From Thalassotalea_A litorea (GTDB taxonomy: Bacteria; Pseudomonadota; Gammaproteobacteria; Enterobacterales; Alteromonadaceae): a stretch of DNA of 64,000 bases. The position numbers and the translations under genes were made by a program. Positions 7,487-16,684 of this stretch are shown piece by piece (the first letter of the stretch is position 1; every line of letters begins with the position of its first letter). The stretch spans positions 124,001 through 188,000 of the forward strand of contig NZ_JBHZSG010000002.1 in the NCBI RefSeq assembly GCF_043642205.1, in the 5' to 3' direction. The notes under the pieces are model-generated. The model saw nothing but the letters and a program-made list of their open reading frames with translations. It was not told the origin of the DNA and did no database searches.

Positions 7487-9709
7487 ATGAATGAATCACC
7501 ACATATACAGAAAAATGAACCTGAACAAGGGTTGGATTGGGCGAAGTTAATTAGCACATTTTGGGATGGACGGTTAATCATATTAGCTACATCCTGCATT
7601 TTTTTCATTTTTTCCATTGTGTTATCTTTTACTTTGCCTCCTATCTTTAAAGCTAACGTTTTATTGCAGATTGAGGAAAAGTCAGGTGCTATACCAGGCT
7701 TGAATGATGTTTCAGAGCTTTTTAGTAGTGAAGGTTCCGCTGATACTGAAATTCAAATAATCAAATCTAGATTTGTGTTAGGCGAAACAATAAAGTCTCT
7801 TGGTTTAGATCTAAAGGTAACACCTGACTATTTTCCCGTATTGGGCCGTTACAATGCGAACTATTACACATTGAACACCCTCGCCGAACCTATGTTTGCA
7901 TCTGGTTTTGCTTGGGGTGGCGAAAAGCTAGAATTTGATATTTTCAATGTTGGTGATAGTTTACTTGGGAAAGAATTTACCTTCATAATCATGGATGATG
8001 AGTATTATGTAATTGAGCTTGATGGTGAGTTTATACTGAAAGGTAAGGTAGGAGAACTTTCTAGTAATGAAGAATTTGAAGTCTCGGTTTTGGTTTCTTC
8101 GATTCGAGCTAGAAAAAATAACAGTTTTACTGTGGTGAAATATTCATTCATGGAAACCTTTTTGAAATTGAAGGACGAACTTTCAATAAATGAACAAGGT
8201 AAAAATACAGGTATTATTAATATTACATTGCTAGGTGAAAATAAAAGTAATATTACCAAAACACTTGAGTCAATAAGCAACACGTACTTCAGTCAAAACG
8301 TGCAACGGATGGCTGCGGAGGCCGAAAATAGTTTAAGTTTTCTAGATCAGCAACTCCCTAAGGTGATCGAAGAGCTTAACCGTTCGGAAGAAGCCCTAAA
8401 TCGCTATAAATTAGAAAGAGATTCAGTTGACCTGACTTTTGAAACTCAGTCACTTCTCGAAAAATTGGTGGATTTGGAGAGTCAAATAAATGAGATGGTT
8501 ATCTCTGAGCAAGATTTGTCGAGACGCTATACACCTCAACATCCAAACTATATATCTTTTCAGAAGCAGCAAAAAGGTTTAGTGCAAGAGAGAAATAGGA
8601 TCTTGGAAAAAACGTCTGGCTTACCAGAAACACAACAAATTATTATACGCTTGATGAGAGACTTCGAAGTCAATCAACAGATCTATCTTGCACTCCAGAA
8701 CAAAGCCCAAGAGTTAGCAATTATCAAAGCAAGTACGGTCGGGAATGTACGAATATTAGATCAGGCTGAAGTTTTCCCAATCCCTGAAAGTCCCAAGAAA
8801 CCTTTAATCATTTTGAGTTTGACTTTCCTTGGTTTTTTACTTGGAGTATTTGTTGCTTACATCCGTGCTCTATTTAACAGAGGTGTATTAGACTCTGAAG
8901 ACTTTGAAAATGTAGGGCTATCCGTTTACGCGAATATTCCGGCAAGTGAAAAACAAAGAAGGTTTAATCAAAAGCTAAAGGAAAAACTCAAGTTCTCTAA
9001 GGCCAAAAAGGTTCAGGAGAAAGCATTTTTGCTGTCAACAGATAGTCCAGAAGATTTGACGGTTGAAGCTATTCGCAGCCTCAGAACAAGCTTACATTTT
9101 GCTTTACTAGAATCAAAAAATAATATCATTACTATATCAGGTGCAAGTCCCAATGTTGGTAAGTCCTTTGTTGCCTCTAATTTAGCTACAGTCTTAGCTC
9201 AAAGTGGTAAGAGAGTCCTCCTGATTGATGCAGATCTACGCAAAGGTTATATACAAAAAGTATTTGGTTTGCACTGGGATAATGGTTTGTCTGAATTATT
9301 GCTAGGTCAACTGGACGAAAAAAGTGCAATCAAAGCAACTGCAGTTGAGGGCCTAGATCTAGTTACTCGGGGTGTAATTCCTCCTAACCCTTCTGAATTA
9401 TTAATGTCAGAAAAATTTTCGACCTTTCTGGAATCTGTGTCAAAAAACTACGATTTAGTGATAATAGATACACCTCCTATTTTAGCTGTTTCAGACCCCA
9501 TAATTGTAGCTAAACAATCATCAACGACACTGCTAGTTGCTAAATATAACTTTTCACCTATCAAAGAAGTAATGGTCGCAACTAACCGATTTGAAGCTAA
9601 TGGTGTAAATGTTAAAGGAATCATTTTTAATGGTGTAGAAAAGCGTGCGGCTTCAGGTTTGGTCGGCAATTACAGTTATGCCTATTCATATGGAGTTAAT
9701 GCAAATTAA
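7487..9709 (+). CDS. wzc: Wzc-like polysaccharide co-polymerase and tyrosine autokinase
   Basis: 740 aa. An N-terminal Wzz domain has TM1 at about residues 30-50, a long periplasmic part with coiled coil (about 265-400), and TM2 near 440-465 preceded by the Pro-rich PIPESPKKP motif. The cytoplasmic BY-kinase has Walker A GASPNVGKS (about 552), Walker A' LLIDADLRKG (about 579) and Walker B LVIIDTPP (about 658). The tail carries a tyrosine cluster, NYSYAYSYG, the autophosphorylation site removed by Wzb. It controls chain length and opens Wza. Codon use becomes noticeably AT-richer from here to wcaJ, typical of exchanged, strain-specific capsule genes. Confidence 0.93.
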   Translation: MNESPHIQKNEPEQGLDWAKLISTFWDGRLIILATSCIFFIFSIVLSFTLPPIFKANVLLQIEEKSGAIPGLNDVSELFSSEGSADTEIQIIKSRFVLGETIKSLGLDLKVTPDYFPVLGRYNANYYTLNTLAEPMFASGFAWGGEKLEFDIFNVGDSLLGKEFTFIIMDDEYYVIELDGEFILKGKVGELSSNEEFEVSVLVSSIRARKNNSFTVVKYSFMETFLKLKDELSINEQGKNTGIINITLLGENKSNITKTLESISNTYFSQNVQRMAAEAENSLSFLDQQLPKVIEELNRSEEALNRYKLERDSVDLTFETQSLLEKLVDLESQINEMVISEQDLSRRYTPQHPNYISFQKQQKGLVQERNRILEKTSGLPETQQIIIRLMRDFEVNQQIYLALQNKAQELAIIKASTVGNVRILDQAEVFPIPESPKKPLIILSLTFLGFLLGVFVAYIRALFNRGVLDSEDFENVGLSVYANIPASEKQRRFNQKLKEKLKFSKAKKVQEKAFLLSTDSPEDLTVEAIRSLRTSLHFALLESKNNIITISGASPNVGKSFVASNLATVLAQSGKRVLLIDADLRKGYIQKVFGLHWDNGLSELLLGQLDEKSAIKATAVEGLDLVTRGVIPPNPSELLMSEKFSTFLESVSKNYDLVIIDTPPILAVSDPIIVAKQSSTTLLVAKYNFSPIKEVMVATNRFEANGVNVKGIIFNGVEKRAASGLVGNYSYAYSYGVNAN

Positions 9710-9720
9710 ATTGAACTTTT

Positions 9721-10773
9721 ATGAATATTCTATATGTAGCTAATTTGTATCCAACTACACAAAAACCTTTTTTTGGTACATTTGTTAAAAAGTCTTTTGA
9801 AGCAGTTAAAAAACTTAATAAAAATACAGAAAAATTGGTGTTACCTGAATTCGGGCGCGGAATTAAAGGGTACTTTAAATTCTATTTGGCTGTATTTAAA
9901 AGAGTTGCTTCCTATAGGGGGATTGTTTATGTCCACTATGTTAGTCACTCAGTATTACCAGTCTTGTTAGCCAGAATTTTTAACTCAGAAATTCAGGTCG
10001 TTCTTCACTATCATGGTAGTGATGCTTTTCCTGAAGAGCATGAGAGCACCTATAGAGTACTACTTAAAAGTGGAATCGCTAAGTGGGCCAACCACTATGC
10101 TGACTTATTAGTTTCACCTAGCCAGACTTTTGCCAATATGTTAACGAAAAAGTTTTCTATTCGCGATGTCATTGTCAGCCCATCTGGAGGCGTCGATTCA
10201 CAACTTTTTTACTCCGAAAAAAAAATTAGTGGCCAGTCCCCTGTTAGTTGTTTGTTCGCCGGCCGCATGATTAAAGGCAAAGGGGGGCTTACGGCATGCT
10301 TGGCCGTTAAAAAAGCTTTTGAAGAAGGGAGTGATTTGACCGCTACCTTTGTTGGCGAAGGACCAGAATTGATGGTTATGCGAGCAGAACTACAGAAGTA
10401 TATTGATTTAGGTAAGGTTAGGTTTATTGGATTAGTGGAGCAAAATTCGCTTGCTGAACTATTCAGAAAACATGACATTTTCCTGTTTCCTTCGACAAGA
10501 AAAGGTGAGTCTCTTGGGTTGGTTGTAGTAGAGGCCATGATGTGTTCTGCTATTCCCATTACAATTGATAACGGCGCCGTAAAAGAATTGATTCCTGATG
10601 AATATCAGGAACTTTTAGTTTCGCAGGATAGTGAATTCGAAAGGCTATTTTTGGCTCTGTTAGGCAAAGATAGGGCTTTTGATGAAATGAAAGAAACTCT
10701 GGCGCAATCAGCTCAGAAATATGAACAGAATTTTGTGGCTAAAAATCTTCTAAAAGAATTTAAAAGGTTGTAA
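9721..10773 (+). CDS. Glycosyltransferase family 4 (GT-B fold)
   Basis: 350 aa. The N-terminal Rossmann half begins MNILYVANLYP and contains HYHGSDAFP, where the HGSD motif is common in GT4 enzymes. The C-terminal half has CLFAGRMIKGKG and the retaining EX7E motif in GESLGLVVVEAM. Cytoplasmic or membrane-peripheral; it transfers a sugar from a nucleotide sugar to the growing lipid-linked repeat unit. The donor cannot be read from the sequence. The start is 11 bases after the wzc stop; the sulfotransferase follows after 2 bases, so the genes are probably translationally coupled. Confidence 0.87.
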   Translation: MNILYVANLYPTTQKPFFGTFVKKSFEAVKKLNKNTEKLVLPEFGRGIKGYFKFYLAVFKRVASYRGIVYVHYVSHSVLPVLLARIFNSEIQVVLHYHGSDAFPEEHESTYRVLLKSGIAKWANHYADLLVSPSQTFANMLTKKFSIRDVIVSPSGGVDSQLFYSEKKISGQSPVSCLFAGRMIKGKGGLTACLAVKKAFEEGSDLTATFVGEGPELMVMRAELQKYIDLGKVRFIGLVEQNSLAELFRKHDIFLFPSTRKGESLGLVVVEAMMCSAIPITIDNGAVKELIPDEYQELLVSQDSEFERLFLALLGKDRAFDEMKETLAQSAQKYEQNFVAKNLLKEFKRL

Positions 10774-10775
10774 TT

Positions 10776-11669
10776 TTGGATATCAAATTTGATTTTGTAA
10801 TTGCTGGTGCACAAAAGTGTGGCACTACCAGTCTTTACCATTATTTATCTCAGGTAGAAGGCATACAGTTACCTACCATAAAAGAAATACCTTATTTTTG
10901 TAATGATGATTTATTTGGCAATGATATATCTTTTAATGAGTACTTTTCTGAATTATCTATAGATACGAAAGATTTACTCGGTTTTGCTTATGTTAACGTG
11001 ATGACGTTTGCGGAAAAAAGTGTCAGACGAATCGGTAACCAAAAGCATACAAAGTATATTTTGATGTTGAGGGAGCCAAAGGAAAGAATCGTTTCTGCTT
11101 ATAACTATGCTATACAGAGGGGGTGGGAAACTGAGCTTGAACCAGAAAAAGCGTTCTGTTTAGACAGGGCTCAGAATTTTAATGAGTATTGGGAGTATGC
11201 AAATTTAACCTACGTAGAGCACTCGCTGTATGGTAAGTTAGTTAGCGAAATGACTAAACAAATACCTGCAGATAACATTCTGTGTATCAGTTTTAACTAT
11301 TTTAAGCAAAACCCCCAACAAGCCACGCAGGATGTCCTTAATTTCTTAAATGCTAACGGTAGCATCAGTAGAGTCGAATTTAAAATTCATAACAAGGCAC
11401 GAGCGACGAGGTTTAAGTCTTTACAAAAATTGATAATGCGAGATAACCCTCTTAAGAAACTCTATCAATCTGTCATGCCACGTTCGCTAAAACTTAAGCT
11501 AAATCGAATGCTAGTTAGGCCACTTGAAGAGTGGAACTTAAGTAGCTCTGGTAATTCAGTTGCTTCAAACAAAGAAAAGTTATTAGCCGAACTTGATAGA
11601 TATGATGACTTGTTTGAGAGAGATGCTAAAGTCTTTCAATCTCTCGCTGTGCGTAAAGCCGGTTTTTAA
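10776..11669 (+). CDS. PAPS-dependent sulfotransferase
   Basis: 297 aa. The 5'-phosphosulfate-binding loop is AGAQKCGTTSLYHYL at residues 10-24, and the 3'-phosphate-binding region is LMLREPKERIVSAYNY near residue 90. These are the two hallmarks of the family. TTG at 10776 is the only start that keeps the PAPS loop; no ATG is available before it. By position it should sulfate a sugar of the exopolysaccharide repeat unit, a common feature of marine bacterial polymers, though a protein or lipid acceptor cannot be excluded. It overlaps nothing and is followed after 2 bases by the polymerase-like gene. Confidence 0.87.
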   Translation: MDIKFDFVIAGAQKCGTTSLYHYLSQVEGIQLPTIKEIPYFCNDDLFGNDISFNEYFSELSIDTKDLLGFAYVNVMTFAEKSVRRIGNQKHTKYILMLREPKERIVSAYNYAIQRGWETELEPEKAFCLDRAQNFNEYWEYANLTYVEHSLYGKLVSEMTKQIPADNILCISFNYFKQNPQQATQDVLNFLNANGSISRVEFKIHNKARATRFKSLQKLIMRDNPLKKLYQSVMPRSLKLKLNRMLVRPLEEWNLSSSGNSVASNKEKLLAELDRYDDLFERDAKVFQSLAVRKAGF

Positions 11670-11671
11670 AC

Positions 11672-12979
11672 GTGTCAATTTTCATATTCATAAATTTGGG
11701 GCTTTTATTGATCTCGGCTTTTCGATTCCAGAAAAGACCTATGTCGCTGACCAACTTTACGTTTTTTTGTTACAATTTTATAGTTGGTTTTGGAATTGTA
11801 TTTGTTTTGGCCATGGAAAAAATTATTGGTTTCAAAATGAATCTATATGGGATCAACGAAATTGCTAGTATCTTTATCATGGGGGTACTAGCTTTCTATC
11901 TTGGGGAATTTGTTTTCCTTGCGTTTAGCAAAGTATTTATTAAACCTTATTGGAAAAATGGCAGTGTTAATTACGCTTTTGATCTAACAAAATCAGACTT
12001 TAATTTGAGTAAAACATCCGAGTATGGACTGCTGGGTTTAGCAATGCTAAGTTTCCTGTCAGTAACAATATTTGCCGCTGTGAATGGCACAAGTTTAGGA
12101 CAAACTAGCTACGAATCTAGGTATGAGGCATCACAAGGAATGGGTTTTCTAACCTTGTTTTTTACTGCTTTTTTACCTTACATGATATATCGACTTTATA
12201 AAGTAAAAAATTCAAAAACCCCCCGAACGTCAATTGCTAAAATATCTTTCTGTTTCATTTTATACGGGGTATTTATTTATGTCATATTGAACGGCTATAG
12301 ACAAATCCTCATGGCGCAATTGTTGTTGGTTGTTATATTCGCTTTATCTTTAAAGCTTGTTTCTAGGAAAACGTTTTATATTGGAATTTTTGTTTTATTT
12401 CCTGTCTTTTTAACAGCACTAGCATTTATTAGATATCTTGGCGAAGACGGCGGGGTTTTTTCCAGTCCTATGGAAGCTGCTTTCTATTATGTACAAGGTG
12501 ATTTGTTCCCTGTAGATGCCATTCTTAAAACTAAAGTTTATTTAGAGACACATGTTGCTCCCGGAATGAGCGTATTTTTTGAACACTTTCTAAGATTGGT
12601 ACCGAGATTTCTATATCCTGAAAAACCCGAGTTTTTAAATAATGCATCAGGCTACTATACAAATGTAATTGTCGGATATGAAAGGGGCGTTACTCTTTCT
12701 CCAACTCTAGTTTCTGAAGGCTTATTGGTTTCAGGTTATTTGGGAGTCTTTATCATTCTATTTTGCTCTGCGATATTATGCCGGGTATATGATCTCGTAC
12801 TTTTTAACACCAAGAGCACTCTTGTGTTTTGTGTGTTTTTATCATTTGTGTATATGGGGTTTTTTATCGTCCGAGAGGGGTTACAAGCTGGCGCCTATCG
12901 GATAATTGTTATGCTTGTGTTTTTGTGTATCGCCTGGCTGATACGTGAGTTTTTAATTAGCAATAAAAAGTTATATTAG
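11672..12979 (+). CDS. Wzy-like multi-spanning membrane protein (probable polysaccharide polymerase)
   Basis: 435 aa with about 10-12 hydrophobic helices and a large loop around residues 270-345 that has charged and aromatic residues (RLVPRFLYPEKPEF). Sequence in this family is poorly conserved; the call rests on topology and position between glycosyltransferases and wzx. It would join undecaprenyl-linked repeat units in the periplasm. The GTG start at 11672 preserves the first helix; the next ATG would remove it. Confidence 0.7.
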   Translation: MSIFIFINLGLLLISAFRFQKRPMSLTNFTFFCYNFIVGFGIVFVLAMEKIIGFKMNLYGINEIASIFIMGVLAFYLGEFVFLAFSKVFIKPYWKNGSVNYAFDLTKSDFNLSKTSEYGLLGLAMLSFLSVTIFAAVNGTSLGQTSYESRYEASQGMGFLTLFFTAFLPYMIYRLYKVKNSKTPRTSIAKISFCFILYGVFIYVILNGYRQILMAQLLLVVIFALSLKLVSRKTFYIGIFVLFPVFLTALAFIRYLGEDGGVFSSPMEAAFYYVQGDLFPVDAILKTKVYLETHVAPGMSVFFEHFLRLVPRFLYPEKPEFLNNASGYYTNVIVGYERGVTLSPTLVSEGLLVSGYLGVFIILFCSAILCRVYDLVLFNTKSTLVFCVFLSFVYMGFFIVREGLQAGAYRIIVMLVFLCIAWLIREFLISNKKLY

Positions 12980-12987
12980 GAAATAAA

Positions 12988-13422
12988 TTGAAAAAAATCT
13001 TAGCTGTAGCTTCTGATGGTGGACACTGGATTCAGTTAAACCGTTTAGCTCCCATATTCAATAAAAATAATACTACTTTTGTGTCTACGTTCCCTAAAAA
13101 TGGAGATGAAAACCATTACTGTGTTACTGATGCTAATTTAGATGAAAAATTTAAATTAATCATTCAAGCATTTCAAATACTTTTTATTGTAATAAGAATA
13201 CGACCTGATGTGGTGATCTCAACCGGAGCATCACCAGGATTTTTCGCCATTTTATTCGCAAAAATTTTCAACAAAAAAACTGTTTGGCTAGACAGTATAG
13301 CGAATAGCGAAGAGCTCTCATTGAGCGGCCAAAAAATAGGTGGGATTGTTGGATTATGGCTGACTCAGTGGCCAGAGCTTGCCGACAAAAATGGCCCTAA
13401 ATATAAAGGGAAAGTATTATGA
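12988..13422 (+). CDS. Alg14/PssD-like glycosyltransferase subunit (membrane-anchoring)
   Basis: 144 aa. The N-terminus KKILAVASDGGHWIQLNRL carries the Alg14 GGH motif; later come DVVISTGASPGFFAILFAKIF and VWLDSIANSEELS, also typical. The TTG start at 12988 is supported by AGGA 6 bases upstream. In this family Alg14 anchors the catalytic Alg13 subunit at the membrane and helps bind the lipid acceptor. The stop overlaps the next gene's start (ATGA), as expected for an obligate pair. Confidence 0.85.
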   Translation: MKKILAVASDGGHWIQLNRLAPIFNKNNTTFVSTFPKNGDENHYCVTDANLDEKFKLIIQAFQILFIVIRIRPDVVISTGASPGFFAILFAKIFNKKTVWLDSIANSEELSLSGQKIGGIVGLWLTQWPELADKNGPKYKGKVL

Positions 13423-13892
13423 TACTGGTGACTGTAGGGACACAACTTCCCTTCGAAAGGTTAATTAAGGCTGTTGATGAATTCGCTGATAGACATAAAG
13501 ACATACAAACCTTTGGTCAAATAGGTGAATCCACGTATATCCCTCGCCATTTCCAAAGTAAACCGTTTTTAGCTAAGTCAGAATATGAAGAAAAGTTCAA
13601 ACGAGCCAATGTTATTGTCTCTCATGCGGGTATGGGAAGCATAATCAGCGCATTAACCAATAAAAAACCAATCATTATATTGCCCCGGTTGGCAAGTTTG
13701 GGGGAGCATCGAAATGAGCACCAGATGGCTACATGTGAAAAATTCAGAGACATAGAGGGATGCTACGTCGCTGATTCTCCTGCGGAATTAATCGCCATAT
13801 TGGAAGACTTAGATTCCATTCAAGGTGGGTCTATATCGGATTATGCGTCAGATAGTTTGATTCAATCCATAGAAGATTATATTGGCGACTAA
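13419..13892 (+). CDS. Alg13/PssE-like glycosyltransferase catalytic subunit
   Basis: 157 aa, equivalent to the C-terminal half of a GT28 (MurG-like) enzyme. It begins MILVTVGTQLPFERLI and has the donor-binding region VIVSHAGMGSIISAL...KPIIILPR and GEHRNEHQM. It pairs with the upstream Alg14-like gene, overlapping by 4 bases. Together they would add a second sugar to the undecaprenyl-linked primer made by the WcaJ-like enzyme. Confidence 0.87.
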   Translation: MILVTVGTQLPFERLIKAVDEFADRHKDIQTFGQIGESTYIPRHFQSKPFLAKSEYEEKFKRANVIVSHAGMGSIISALTNKKPIIILPRLASLGEHRNEHQMATCEKFRDIEGCYVADSPAELIAILEDLDSIQGGSISDYASDSLIQSIEDYIGD

Positions 13893-13905
13893 TTAGGTTT
13901 ATCTT

Positions 13906-15186
13906 TTGACGAATAGAAGTTTCATAAGGAAAGCCGGCATAACTTTTGTTTTGCGGGTGATGGGGGCGTTTTCAGGATTTATAATGAATCTTGTTGTCGC
14001 AAGAACCCTTAGTCTAGAAGACTCGGGTGCATTTTTCCTGTCTTTTGCTTTTATTACGTTTACTGGCATGATCTGTACGTTAGGCTTAAATAATGCCGTA
14101 GTAAAATATTTAGGCATACATACTGATGACCAAGCCTATGGGAAAATAAAAGGCATTGTTAACGTATCCGTGATTGCCGTCTTAAGCGTGGCAGTTTTGA
14201 CTAGCTCGCTTATTATCATTTTTAGAGATGTTGTGGTATTCGATTTATTTGATAAACCTATTTTATTAGACTTGATTCCTTATATGGCTTTATCGATACC
14301 GTTTTACGCACTGTACATGTTGTTTGGTTTTGTATTTCAGGGTACCCATAATGCTTCAGCCTCGACTTTTATCCAGTCAATATCCACACCATTTATATTT
14401 ACTGCCATATTAGTTTCTTTGTATTGTGGATATCAGTCTCTATCGCTTAAAACCTCGATTCAAGTATTAACATGTTCATATTTTAGCTCATTGTTGGTTG
14501 CACTTTTTGTATGGCGGAGGTCGCCTACTAATAAAGGCGAGCTAAATTACCAAGGATTGAGTGAGCTTTATGAATCAGCCAAACCATTTTGGTTAATATT
14601 GATAATGCAACAAACTCTCCTCTGGGCTGGGCAATTAATTGCAGGAGGGATGCTACCTATTCAGGATGTTGCACTGCTTTCAGTATCTCAGCGAATTAGC
14701 GCTCTAGTGAGCTTTGTTTTGATTGCCGTTAATATGGTTGCCGCACCTAAGTTTGCTGCAATAGCAAAAAAAGGGAATCTAGATGAGTTGAGACGGGTCT
14801 CAAAATTTTGTAGCAGGCTGATGCTAGTTGTTTCAGTTCCTATCTTACTAATAATGATTTTATTTAGTGATTTCATACTTTCAATATTTGGAGAACAGTA
14901 TTTGGCAGCCGGTTCTATCTTAATCGTGCTGCTGCTGGGTCAATTCATTAATGTATGGAGTGGTTCCGTAGCTTATCTATTGAACATGGCGGGCTATGAA
15001 AATGATATGCGAAATATTGTGTTAGTTACTGGAATTATTACTTTATTACTCATGTTCTTGTTAACTAGTCATTATGGCGTTTTAGGTACAGCTTTAGCTA
15101 CTGCGATAGGCCTGTGCATACAAAACCTCTTAGCCGTGATTTTCGTAAAGTTACGCTTAGGTTTTAACACATTGAATATTTTTTAG
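13906..15186 (+). CDS. Wzx-like oligosaccharide flippase (MATE/MOP superfamily)
   Basis: 426 aa with about 12 transmembrane helices and the MOP N-terminal pattern FVLRVMGAFSGFIMNLVVARTLS. It would move the undecaprenyl-PP-linked repeat unit to the periplasmic face for polymerisation. The start used is TTG at 13906 (MTNRSFIRKAG); the next in-frame ATG is within the first helix, so TTG is preferred. No strong Shine-Dalgarno is seen. Confidence 0.87.
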   Translation: MTNRSFIRKAGITFVLRVMGAFSGFIMNLVVARTLSLEDSGAFFLSFAFITFTGMICTLGLNNAVVKYLGIHTDDQAYGKIKGIVNVSVIAVLSVAVLTSSLIIIFRDVVVFDLFDKPILLDLIPYMALSIPFYALYMLFGFVFQGTHNASASTFIQSISTPFIFTAILVSLYCGYQSLSLKTSIQVLTCSYFSSLLVALFVWRRSPTNKGELNYQGLSELYESAKPFWLILIMQQTLLWAGQLIAGGMLPIQDVALLSVSQRISALVSFVLIAVNMVAAPKFAAIAKKGNLDELRRVSKFCSRLMLVVSVPILLIMILFSDFILSIFGEQYLAAGSILIVLLLGQFINVWSGSVAYLLNMAGYENDMRNIVLVTGIITLLLMFLLTSHYGVLGTALATAIGLCIQNLLAVIFVKLRLGFNTLNIF

Positions 15187-15216
15187 AATTCCCCCTCTCT
15201 TAAAAGAAGATTAATA

Positions 15217-16623
15217 ATGCAGTACGGTATTTTACAGAGACATTCATCTCTTATTTCATTTTTTAACCATTTAATGGATTTGTTGTGTATTCCGTTAGCT
15301 TTGATGTTCATGGTGATATCTTCAGGCGTTTTAGAACAGTCCATTTCGATTTTGATTTGTGGTTTTGTAACCACTTTGTGTTTTCAATTTATTGCCAATA
15401 CCCGTGGCTTTTATATGTCAATGCGCGGTGAAAGTCTTGCTTTAGAAGTGTTTAAAGGCCTCAGGTATTGGGTATTAAGCTTTCTTTTTGGTTTTTTTGT
15501 TTTTGCTACGTTGGAAGGCGGCTTTAAAGAGCAAATGATGCCGTTGTTGGGAGGATGGTTTTTGATCTGTTGCCTTTATTTCATCACTTCTAGGGTGTCA
15601 TTAAGGTTAATATTGCGTTTTTATCGTAAAAAAGGCTTCAATCAGCGCCGCGTTGTTATTGTAGGGGCGAGTGAAGCTGGGCTGAGGTTAGCTGAGAATA
15701 TCATTAAGCTACCTCGTATGGGGCTTAGGTTAGTCGGTTTTTATTCAGATCTAAAATATGTCGATACTACAGTTGCTAATACCCATGTACCGATTCTAGG
15801 TGGCTTGGAGCAAGTCGTCTCGGATGCTCGAGGAAATAATATCGACCGAGTATACATAGCATTGAAAATGAAACACGATAAATATATCCAACAAGTAGTG
15901 TCCGAATTAGCTGATACTACGTGTTCGGTGATTTTTGTTCCTGATGTGTTTTCCTTTGAATTATTAAATGCTCGTATGAGTCATATTAATGGTATGCCTG
16001 TTATTTCTATATACGACACGCCAATGGAAGGCGCAAATAGACTGGTGAAACGAATTCAGGATATTGTTATCTCGAGTATTATATTGCTTCTTATCAGTCC
16101 TGTGTTACTAGCGATATCGGTCGCCATTAAGTTGTCTTCGCCAGGGCCTGTATTTTTCAAACAACACAGATATGGTATCGATGGAAAGCCGATAAATGTT
16201 TGGAAGTTTCGCTCAATGACCGCAATGGACAATGGTGACAAAGTAGTACAGGCAACGAAAAATGATGTCAGAATCACACCGCTTGGAGCATTTTTGCGTC
16301 GCACATCCTTGGATGAACTGCCACAATTTATCAATGTGCTGCAAGGGGGGATGTCTATTGTTGGTCCACGCCCACATGCGGTGGCCCACAATGAAGAATA
16401 TCGTAAGCTCATTGATGGCTATATGCTTCGTCACAAAGTAAAACCAGGAATTACGGGCTGGGCACAAATAAACGGTTGGCGCGGTGAAACCGATACCTTA
16501 GAAAAAATGCAAAAGCGCATTGACTATGATCATCAGTATATTAGTAACTGGTCATTGAGTTGGGATTTGAAAATAATTTTCATGACCATTTTTAAAGGTT
16601 TCGTGAATAAAAACGCTTATTAA
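15217..16623 (+). CDS. WcaJ-like undecaprenyl-phosphate hexose-1-phosphate transferase
   Basis: 468 aa, the length of WcaJ-type enzymes. The N-terminal part has four to five helices (about residues 10-130), then a CoA-binding-like Rossmann domain (VVIVGASEAGLRLAE, about 145-230). The catalytic PF02397 domain follows one reentrant helix (about 280-300): KFRSM, RRTSLDELPQFINVL, VGPRPHA and KPGITGWAQING. It starts the repeat unit by loading hexose-1-phosphate (often glucose or galactose) on undecaprenyl phosphate at the inner membrane. Confidence 0.92.
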   Translation: MQYGILQRHSSLISFFNHLMDLLCIPLALMFMVISSGVLEQSISILICGFVTTLCFQFIANTRGFYMSMRGESLALEVFKGLRYWVLSFLFGFFVFATLEGGFKEQMMPLLGGWFLICCLYFITSRVSLRLILRFYRKKGFNQRRVVIVGASEAGLRLAENIIKLPRMGLRLVGFYSDLKYVDTTVANTHVPILGGLEQVVSDARGNNIDRVYIALKMKHDKYIQQVVSELADTTCSVIFVPDVFSFELLNARMSHINGMPVISIYDTPMEGANRLVKRIQDIVISSIILLLISPVLLAISVAIKLSSPGPVFFKQHRYGIDGKPINVWKFRSMTAMDNGDKVVQATKNDVRITPLGAFLRRTSLDELPQFINVLQGGMSIVGPRPHAVAHNEEYRKLIDGYMLRHKVKPGITGWAQINGWRGETDTLEKMQKRIDYDHQYISNWSLSWDLKIIFMTIFKGFVNKNAY

Positions 16624-16684
16624 TCGAAATTGCATCATTTAGTTTTTACGTCAGTAAATATCTCTTCTTTAAGCAGTAGTCATT

